Positions 22,861 to 30,690 of a DNA stretch of 30,690 nucleotides are shown here, piece after piece. Source of the DNA: Pelargonium cotyledonis (lineage: Eukaryota; Streptophyta; Magnoliopsida; Geraniales; Geraniaceae); the NCBI GenBank assembly GCA_036897625.1, contig JAYMTA010000355.1, positions 1-30,690 on the forward strand. The letters run 5' to 3'. Numbering within the stretch: position 1 is the stretch's first letter; the number at the start of each line of letters is the position of its first letter. Position numbers and translations under genes: made by a program. The notes under the pieces are model-generated. The model was not told the DNA's origin and did no database searches. It saw only the letters and a list, made by a program, of their open reading frames with translations.

Positions 22861-24192
22861 GAAATTTGCTGATAACTCCTATGGAGTTACTACTTAAAGC
22901 AAATAACTCACTTACACTATCATTTTTTCCAAATAACCACCTCAACTTGCCAATAGTCATTTTTGTTATGACACCGTTAGTCTATTGTACTAAAAGACTA
23001 AAATACCCCTTGCCACCACCACCATTATCTAGCCAAACAAGCCCTTTGCTTGCTTTGAAATATTAAAAAAGACAGCAGCAGGACATAACAAATCTAAGCC
23101 ATGGGAGCCAAGCCCCTCGCCAAAAACCTAACCCTAGTCGGCCATGGCTTCACCAAGTGGCACTGTAACTGAGAAGAGGCAAATTTTCCACCATTAACAA
23201 GCACGAGAAACACCGGCAACTAACCGCAGATCGAGCCATCGTCACCGAGATCGAAAAGTCATGACCTTTCAACACTGCCATCGAGATTAAAAAGCCATGG
23301 CTAGGCTCTGCCTTCTCTAAGATTCATTTCCATGAGCAGATTTGTGCTTCAATTCCACCGGCAGTCAAGGCTCCCATACCAGGTCGTTTGCCTCCCTCGT
23401 TAAGGTCTTTGTAGTAGAAAAGCTTGCACGTCGAGGTCAGTGTCATACCCAGATATGTCATCATCAGATATATTCTTCAACATAGCTCACCGAATCTCGC
23501 CGCCAAAAATCGAAGCTCGTTGTTGGCTGTAGTACCGTGGAAATGAGCAGCCATGCTCCGATTCGTGGCCAACTTGGGCACCATCTCCGACACATGTGGC
23601 CAAATTTCCCATGTGCAATAGTCACTGCCACTGGAACTCTCCATACTGATTTGCACAAAGCATAGCTGATTTGGTTTGATTTTGGATTTGGTTTAATTCG
23701 AGTTTGATTTTAGGTTTAATTAGGGTTCGGTTTGGGTTTGAGAATTTTCAATTTATATTCTTCTAACTTTTTAATGATTTTGGTTGTATTTGAGGTTTTT
23801 TAAACTGATGGTTGATTTTCATACTCTTGATTGAGAATTTTTAATTTTTAATTATGCAATATAGTTGTTTTTTTGTTGATTTTGTTATTGGGAGTTTTGT
23901 TCAAATTCATAAAATTTAGCGACAAAATGCAGATTTCAGCAACCGAAAACTTGATATGGTTGTCGAAATCTTCAATCAATTCAAGAAGAAGAATGATAGT
24001 TTTGTCATTTAATGAAAATCATTAACATGTGCACAACACATGATGTTTTTTTCGTCATATTTTCCATCCAACTTAACCAAAAAAAAAAAAAAACCAATAT
24101 TGGCTAGTTATGGTGGTTATTTGCAAAAAAATATAGTTTAAGCGAGTTATTTGCTTTAAGTGGTAACCTCATATAATTTATTCGCAATTTTG
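22861..24192. mobile_element. Mutator-like non-autonomous element C (1.3 kb)
   Basis: Long inverted termini of about 80 bp share the blocks CTTAAAGCAAATAACTC, CAAATAACCACC and GCCAATA in mirrored order. The left end lies at about 22861 and the right at about 24192. The interior is partly GC-rich (23000-23650), followed by GATTTGGTTTGATTT-type repeats (23665-23740). Near the right end are an AAGAAGAAGAATG stretch and the palindrome CATGTG-CACAA-CACATG at 24026-24042. The layout parallels elements A and B. Flanking T-rich 9-mers are only weakly similar. There is no credible coding region. Confidence 0.75.
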
Positions 24193-24648
24193 TTTTTCTT
24201 TTTTGAGTCATTGTGTTATTTTTCAATTGACAAAATATTATGATTTTATTTTTAACAATAAGAAGTGCAAAGACAATTTATTTCGTTAAAACGATAAAAT
24301 TATAAAATTTGCTTCATATCTCTTATTTATTATACATTTCATTGTAACAACAAAATGATGATGAGCAAAGTTACCTAAATTTTGAACAATTAAAATTACA
24401 AGGAGTAAAAATCCAAAGAAGATAATCTCCCATCATCAAACAGTCTAAAAGAGACCAAATAAATCTTTTCAATCCTACTATAACACTAAATTCCAAAGGA
24501 TTTTCAAAATCCAAATCTACTTTAAAAAAAAAAACATTTTTCTCACATTAAAGGAAATAAAATCTCATTATTGTTGGTCAACAAAAAATATCTAAACATA
24601 CTATAAACAAGCATAGTGCTTAGAAGAAACGAGTTACTCTTTCACCTT
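24193..24648. other. AT-rich region upstream of the MBD-like gene
   Basis: No gene or repeat is recognised. It should contain the upstream promoter of the gene starting at 24736. Confidence 0.45.
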
Positions 24649-24657
24649 TATATAAAA
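24649..24657 (+). promoter_or_regulatory. TATA box of the MBD-like gene
   Basis: TATATAAAA, a near-consensus plant TATA box, lies 87 bp upstream of the ATG at 24736. That leaves room for a leader of about 55 bp. Confidence 0.6.
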
Positions 24658-27183
24658 GAATACTCACTGTCTCCATCAAATCTTGCTCAAATTCTCACAT
24701 TGGAATTGTAGCTAGCAGCTCAAGAATTTTTCGTTATGGCAAGATATCAAGCCTTGAGAATGCGAGCTTCGAATGATATTCCACCATCATACCTAGATAA
24801 TCGAAGGAGAGTTGTTCATCGTCCAATAAAATCACTAGAGGCACATTACGTGCTAGGCAATGGTACAAAAGTACTTGTTGCATAGTCTCCTAATGGATTC
24901 ACGGGACCTGAACAACTTGCCCTTTCACGAGAAACCCAAAAGACATTGATGAGCGTGGTTCGACGCAGGCGGGTCAAAAATGTAACATCGTTGTACTACG
25001 ACCGGTTCTCCAAAGGTCATGGATGGCTTTTGGAAGGATGGTTAGCGGAAAAAAGGGTTTCTTCAACTAGCAGGCACCACCAATGGGTATATCAACTCTA
25101 ACTTTACATATTTATATTCTTGTTTAGATTTGACGAGTATTGTTGTTATTCCTCTCAAAACTATGTGTATATATACTAAGCAATGTCTCATTTATTAGAA
25201 GTAGATACATTGAATGTTCATCTAATAATTTGAAATAATATGTCCTTTAAAATTGTTTGGAGATAAATTAGTTTTGAGACAAATTGGTACAAAATCATAT
25301 TTTCCGTGAAAAGAAAAGCTTGATGTAATAAAAAAAAAAATTGAGGGCATAACATGAAATCATAAACCTGATATTTAGTGTCCCAAAATTTTAAATATAG
25401 CACGATTAGTAATAAAATATCACTTTATATTTCAAAGGATTATTGTTTATTCTATAAATAGATAACTTGATATTAACAACCCGTATTAATGTCCGAGTAA
25501 TTATTCCACTCGCCATGACTTCACCCATTAGGGTCGTTCGTGTAATTATTTTATATAAGTAATTAAAAATCGAAACATTGAATTATTTTAATATTTAAAA
25601 CAAATCTCTTGTAATTTTTGAAATACATAAAATATGTCATCTTCCTAAATATTCAAAGAAAAATAGTTAAAAACAAACTGCCCATTTGATTCTTTTCTAT
25701 ATTTATGTTGTTTTACTTAGTTTATGGTCGTTACTCCTTTTTTTTTTCTTCTCATTATTAGGATATTCTTGAATAGTTAATGATTTATTATCACTGTCAA
25801 ATTTGTTGAATATTAGTTTTTGGTAATCATTTGACCTTATTTACCTGGAAAAAAAGACTTTCTTAACTTTTCTTTGATAAATGTTTCTTTCATCTCCTTG
25901 TTCATTGTATATGAATTCATAATGATAATACAGTATTTGACTGGAAAAGATGTTAAATTAAACTACAATTACAAACGGTTAGAAAATATAATTAACATAT
26001 ACAAATTTCACACAAATAAGAAATAGTTATTCGTAATATCATCTCTCCCCTAGGATTATGATGGATTAGATATGGAAATATGCTTTATTTCCAAAATACC
26101 CATAACTAATTGATTTTTTTTTCTCTATCGTGCCAACAATAATTAATTTAAATAATAACAAAAGCTAATAAAAATTTATTTCGTTTGTGTTCGAGTTTGG
26201 AATGAATTCAACTAAAACCAAAAAGTTAAAAAATTAAAAAATGAGCTCGAATCGAATCGAATAATTTTACATTTAAATTGGATCAAAAAAATAAACTAGG
26301 TATTATTTGAAACATTTCGCGGTCATATTGGAATTTTTTCGGTTCAAATATTTTTTGAACCAAATGTTTTTTTTTTTAATTTGAACCTTTAATTTGTTTC
26401 ATCGCCAATGAGTCTAATATGTAAATGCATAAAAATGTGTTTGAATAAAAACAATATGTTAAGATATTAATCGAGGGTAATTTGGTTAAATCATATCAAA
26501 TCCGATTTACTATCCGTTCATATATCAAACGTTGGAATACATAACTGCTTATCCATTGGATTTCTAATCTGTCGTAATATATTGTTGTTATCCAATCCTT
26601 GGCTATCCAATTCATATCATCAAATGCAGCCTTAGAGACATGCACATACTATGAACATTGTCAACTGTTTGAAATTTTGAAATTGACTTAAATTTCTGGC
26701 AAATTGGCAAGCTTTCACTTCAATGTTTAAGCATGACTTTTGTACTCGTAGTCACAAGCCAATTGTCGATGGACATAAAAAAATTAGAGGACCGCATATA
26801 TGCACAAATAACTACACAACAACATTATTCGCAAACGTTTGTCTGATTTCATAATCATTTTACTCTATTTCTATATATTTGAGCATTTATGTTTGTGCAT
26901 TTAGACTTAAATAATAATTGTTTGTTGATTTAGTTTCTTAGGATGCATTTTTGCAATGTTTGACTAAAACTAACACCGAATGATACAAGTGATGATACTA
27001 AAACTTTCCAATGCAATTTTATTGGTTGTAGATCTTAAATAAATTGGAATTTTTTTATATTTATAGTACTTTTTGCGACGGATATAAGTTATTTCATCAT
27101 GTATCGCAAACATCAAATTGAGATCAATTATAATAGCAATAATCATAAAAAAGGTTGCAACATGCAATGACTACTTTATGATT

Positions 27184-27345
27184 TGTTTCTACGACGGACT
27201 GCTTTATTTTATTACACACAATACATAACAATATGATACAATTGTTACATTATACAATTATTACATTATTAATTGTTTCTGCGACGGACTATCTTATTTT
27301 TGTCACACACAATATATGACAATTTGAGAACTAATAATTGACCTT
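27184..27345. repeat. 90-bp direct repeat in the MBD-like intron
   Basis: TTGTTTCTRCGACGGACT followed by a CTTATTTT and ACACACAATA block occurs from about 27184 and again from about 27274. A third partial echo, TTTTTGCGACGGAT, lies near 27069. The rest of the intron (25087-28133) is AT-rich with no ORF or complete element that I recognise. Confidence 0.65.
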
Positions 27346-28035
27346 GCAGTATAATGATTAACAATTTTCTTTACATATTTCAACTGCATAAATGTGTTTG
27401 ATTTTATTCCAAAAATATATTCCATTTTAGTCTTACTGCTCTCTTATACTCGTTGCTACAAAATCCGTCCAGAATATTAAAGTTTTAAAAATGACATTGC
27501 AATAATAAATCTTATAGTTACATTTATATCAAGCATCTTTGTAGTTGGAAATTTATTTGAAATTAAAGTTTATTACACATCATCAAAATTGAATTCCTAT
27601 TAGTAGATTTGATCATATGTGTCTATGTGCTTTTTTTTATGGCACATGAATAACATTCTTAACCTTCTTACGTATACCTTATGACTATTTCTTCTCTAAA
27701 AAAGTTAACGAAACACTCCTCACATTGGAATGTTTGTCAATTACATTTTAAATATATGTCTAGTATTTTTTTATTTCAAACATGGTTCAAATGTCTCATA
27801 TTTAGAGCATACTCATTCTATTGTAGAGATATATAGACATGACATATCATTTTAATATGTTTGGTTTTGAAATCTAAAGGTGCTAATTAGATGCCCAAAT
27901 TAGTAGACTATAAAAATGTTTACAAACATGTTTTAATATTTGCCGATAACATTTTAAATATTTGTTTAAATATACTTCATATTTAATCTGATGTTTCTCG
28001 TACATTTTACTCTTATTTATCTATGTGAGCACATA

Positions 28036-28130
28036 ATTAAACATATCATTGTTTTTTGTTTTTGTTTTTTTTTTTTTGATAAACATATCATTGTTTTTTG
28101 TTTTTTTTTGATAAACATATCATTGTTTTG
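28036..28130. repeat. Tandem repeats abutting the exon 2 acceptor
   Basis: Three copies of AAACATATCATTGTTTTTTG plus a T-run begin at about 28039, 28081 and 28113 (spacings 42 and 32). The last copy supplies the pyrimidine-rich tract and ends in the splice acceptor TTTTGCAG at 28126-28133. Confidence 0.85.
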
Positions 28131-28232
28131 CAGTTCTACTATGACGGAAATGGTAAGCAATACAAAACCAAACAAAATTTGCTTATGACTTTGGAAGAGT
28201 AGAGCTATTTGAGTTTAAAAGATAAAACAAAT

Positions 28233-28440
28233 GGTAAGTGATATATATAATTGACTACTGATCATCTTTATTATAAGATATATTTCTAATTCTCCTAGTA
28301 TATCATACACTTATCAATTTAATAATAGTATGTGCATTATAGCTTTTTCTTGAATTATAACAATTTCTTGGAATGTTCATATTATTGCAAAAAAATGATT
28401 CAAGATTTCTCGTTTGTTAAGTCAATTTTATTCTTTTGCA
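28233..28440 (+). other. Possible 3' UTR intron of the MBD-like gene
   Basis: After the stop at 28202, a strong donor AATG/GTAAGT (GT at 28233) pairs with an acceptor TCTTTTGCAG ending at 28440. The boundaries are inferred from consensus only. Confidence 0.3.
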
Positions 28441-29100
28441 GATAAGTTATTTGAAGCTTGAAGCTATAAGAGAGTGTTTGGTATACATATACTTGTACTT
28501 TTTTTTATTTCTTGTGGCAAATTGTATATTGATTTGTGGTATGGAACCTTTCAATTTAGAGATAACATAATCATTTGGAATAAAATTGTGATAGTATAAT
28601 CATTCCCTCCTAATTCTCTTTTCTTGACCACGAAAATGAAATATATATATAGTTTTATTTGTATAATAATGCCACGCATCACAAACCATAACTCCAAAGT
28701 CATTGAGTTTCAGGTTCTGAAATAGATGAACACACATATTAAGTGAAAACCAGTGCATGTGACTGATATTCATCTCCGACGTGAGAGTAAGTTTCCAACC
28801 AAGTGAATTCAAACTATATATATTTTTGTGTGTAAAAAATGTCTTCCATCAATGAAAGAGATATATATAAGTATAGAGGATGATGACGTGACACCGAAAC
28901 ATTTTAATTAGGGTATTGTTATAGATAGCAAATTTATAACTATAATACCACTTATTTGGAAATGAAGATGTTATGGATACGGGATACCCCGCTATAAATC
29001 CTATTTTCACTCTTAACTTTGCGGAAGCTTTGCTTTTAAGATTGTCAATTCAGTAAGAGGATTACAAAACAATCAAGATAGTTGATTGGACTATTAATTT
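28441..29100. other. AT-rich DNA downstream of the MBD-like gene
   Basis: It would hold the end of the transcript if the 3' UTR intron is real. Otherwise no features are recognised. Several short TATATATA runs occur. Confidence 0.45.
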
Positions 29101-30100
29101 TTTCCAAATCAAAATTCGAAATCCAGACGGTGTCGTATTAGGTATTCTTTTTCAAACTCAAGGTCAAAGTTCAATTCAAGTCCAGGGTCAAGGTCTGAGT
29201 CAGGGTTCGTCTTGGTGATGGTAACGTCCGTAATCCAAGTTTTGGAAAATCCTGTGCAAGGTAGATCACCATTAAGCTGAGTCCCAGGAGTGATCCCAGG
29301 AAACAGCCTTCTGTATGAGAATGAGAATCTCACACAAATAATTTATATAAACTAGAGAATGAATCGTTACTCTGTGACTATTTCATAAAGTGAAGAACAC
29401 ACAAAGAACATGATGAACACTAGTATTATGAGTGCTCAAATGATAAAAAGTCAAACTTTTCTCGGGAGGCCTCAGGGCCCTATTTATAGTTTTGACTTAT
29501 CTACCACGATTGACATTTCGTCTTTTGGCGTCAAGAGCCTGATCGCAGGAGTTTGATCGTAGTCTTGGCATCCATCATGTTGGTTCATTACACCAACATA
29601 ATTGGAATACTTTTTTTTTGTGGTCGAGACTCTTGGAGCGAGTCGTTTGGAACATAACTCATGGATGAAGTTGGTGAGAGGCATGACGCAGAGCATGGAT
29701 GCTTGACTTGTCCGATCATGGACGGAGGACGACTAAAAGTGGATTCACGGACAGAGTCATGGAAGCGAGAGTGGACGGACGAAATGACGTCCGAGCACAT
29801 GGCGTGCCAAGTGCATGACCAAAAAACGTCGCGCACTTGCTTGGAAAAAATGTTGTGCTGAAGAAAGGCCAAAATGTTGTGCCGACGAATGGACAACATG
29901 TTGTGTTGGAAAATGGCCAAAATGCTGTGCTGGCGAATGGCCAAAGTGTTATGCCGGCGAATGGACAAAAATGCCTAGCCAAGCGAGTGATTCTCACGTG
30001 ACCTTTTCGGGTCTTTCGTCAGATTCTATCTTCGAATTTACGAGCTTATTTTTACTCGAATTGACTTTCATGACTGATTCAGTGAGCCACGTGCCATTCG
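29100..30100 (-). mobile_element. Possible LTR-type element fossil, unclassified
   Basis: A less AT-rich segment has a minus-strand TATA-like ACTATAAATA near 29481-29490. It is followed on the minus strand by leader-like sequence and a short open stretch (29333-29109), an arrangement like an LTR and its leader. No matching second LTR, primer site or known domain is visible in the window, and the element looks broken. It could equally be another repeat type. Confidence 0.25.
29843..29976. repeat. 24-bp minisatellite, about 5.5 units
   Basis: Units begin at 29843, 29867, 29891, 29915, 29939 and 29963 (partial). Each has the consensus GGMCAAAATGTTGTGCYGRC followed by GAAT. Because 24 is a multiple of 3, every reading frame shows an 8-residue repeat, for example WPKCCAGE on the plus strand. 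Confidence 0.9.
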
Positions 30101-30690
30101 ATCATTGACCAATTCAATCTTCATTTTTTATGTCGAATCTGTTGCCCCCCACTCCAAGTGATTTTGATTTATCAAAATTGTGATTGAGTGATGTTTGAAG
30201 GCGATGATCATTTTTCACAACTTCTTTCTTCTGAGTTGCACTCGCATTGAATTCAGGGGAGACAATATCAATGTTAACTTTTTTTAGAGTTGAGCCTTTT
30301 AGGACGTCGAATTGTTTGAGACGCCCATTCTTTTGGATCATTGAATCTCTTGGTGCGTCGAGCTCTTGGGGCGATGAGCATTCTTGGGCGCGGAGATTTT
30401 TGGGGCATGAAGTGGTCGAGGCGTAGGACTTTTGAGCTTCTCAACTTCTCTATTTTTTCCTTAATAGGAAAATTTTCATTTTCCTTCTTCATTTGCATAC
30501 GTCAACAATTTTCACTTGGTTCTCTCTCCTCCCTAAACTTCAGAGCTCTCCATCAATAATCCAAGTAAGTGATCAAACTCATTTTTTTTTTTTTTTCGTT
30601 CTTCACATGTTCACCGTAAAATCATTTGGCTTGATCCAATATTAACAACATGTTTTAGCATAAAAAATATGTTTAGGATTAGTAAACTTA
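30101..30690. other. Unassigned sequence at the window end
   Basis: Two overlapping minus-strand short ORFs (30498-30274 and 30341-30114) are basic and show RPK/RPR repetition, but they have no domain. They may be a broken mobile-element coding fragment continuing outside the window. Confidence 0.35.

Larger units (their letters stand above)
24736..28202 (+). pseudogene. Small MBD-like (methyl-CpG-binding domain) gene, interrupted by an in-frame TAG
   Basis: Exon 1 (24736-25086, donor TGG/gtatat) and exon 2 (28134-28202, acceptor ttgcag/TTC) join in phase into 139 codons. The join reads GWLLEGWLAEKRVSSTS, then RHHQW, then FYYDGNGKQYKTKQNLLMTLEE and a stop. This follows the MBD pattern GW-x-E-x-R, YYD-x-x-G-x-x-F/Y-x-[ST]-K-x-x-L. 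MBD proteins bind methylated CpG DNA in chromatin. A TAG at 24883-24885 (codon 50) breaks the frame, while the other 138 codons are open, so the break looks young. An internal ATG at 24949 would give a 68-residue protein that keeps the whole MBD-like part. A TATA box lies upstream. MBD assignment is from pattern only and could be wrong. It may be a recent pseudogene, a shorter gene, or a sequencing or allelic difference. Confidence 0.5.

Noticed and set aside
24868-24886. A tiny intron that would remove the TAG in the MBD-like gene
   Set aside because: The only GT-AG pair around the stop (GTACTTG to CATAG) spans about 15 bp, far too short for a plant intron.
29815-30108. Cysteine-rich 97-residue ORF, which at first looked like a small secreted peptide
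   Set aside because: It has no signal peptide, the Cys pairs come from a 24-bp minisatellite, and opposite frames are open too.
1-30690. tRNA genes, CRISPR arrays, operons or a bacterial-type system
   Set aside because: No cloverleaf-like sequence, spaced direct-repeat array or ribosome-binding-site gene cluster was seen; the window is plant nuclear DNA.

Overview
The window looks like nuclear DNA from a flowering plant, most likely a eudicot. The evidence is two intron-containing plant genes with GT-AG introns, AT-rich intergenic DNA, plant-type LINEs, and Stowaway, hAT-like and Mutator-like non-autonomous elements. I cannot name the species from the sequence alone.

Genes occupy the first 7 kb. 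A five-exon plus-strand gene (392-3192) encodes the chloroplast magnesium-protoporphyrin IX monomethyl ester (oxidative) cyclase, the di-iron enzyme called CRD1/CHL27 in Arabidopsis. Tail-to-tail with it, about 0.5 kb away, a three-exon minus-strand gene (3707-6811) encodes a small basic intrinsic protein of the SIP2 aquaporin class, with an NPL first motif and an NPA second motif. The Arabidopsis orthologues, At3g56940 and At3g56950, are also neighbours, so this is an old conserved gene pair rather than a functional operon. The SIP2 gene has a nested tandem duplication that runs from the end of exon 1 into intron 1.

From 7 kb to 24 kb the DNA is repeat-dominated. It holds decayed coding remnants of unknown origin (7.3-9.1 kb), a LINE 3' remnant (10.3-11.7 kb), a hAT-like element (12.7-13.2 kb) and a long dead LINE with reverse transcriptase and RNase H remnants, itself split by a 280-bp Mutator-like MITE (13.85-17.2 kb). 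Next come two Mutator-like elements lying end to end (17.9-20.0 kb), a minus-strand LINE remnant (20.0-22.4 kb), a 155-bp MITE and a third 1.3-kb Mutator-like element (22.9-24.2 kb). The three larger Mutator-like elements, plus a small element in SIP2 intron 2, carry the same 17-bp palindrome, CATGTG-N5-CACATG, near one end. They appear to form one poorly described group.

At 24.7-28.2 kb there is a small candidate gene with a clear TATA box. Its two exons, separated by a 3-kb intron, together give the C-terminal half of a methyl-CpG-binding-domain-like fold. An in-frame TAG interrupts the first exon, so it is either a young pseudogene or a 68-residue protein starting downstream. The rest, 28.5-30.7 kb, is mostly non-coding. 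It has a possible LTR-type fossil and a 24-bp minisatellite. No tRNA, rRNA, CRISPR or prokaryotic feature was seen.
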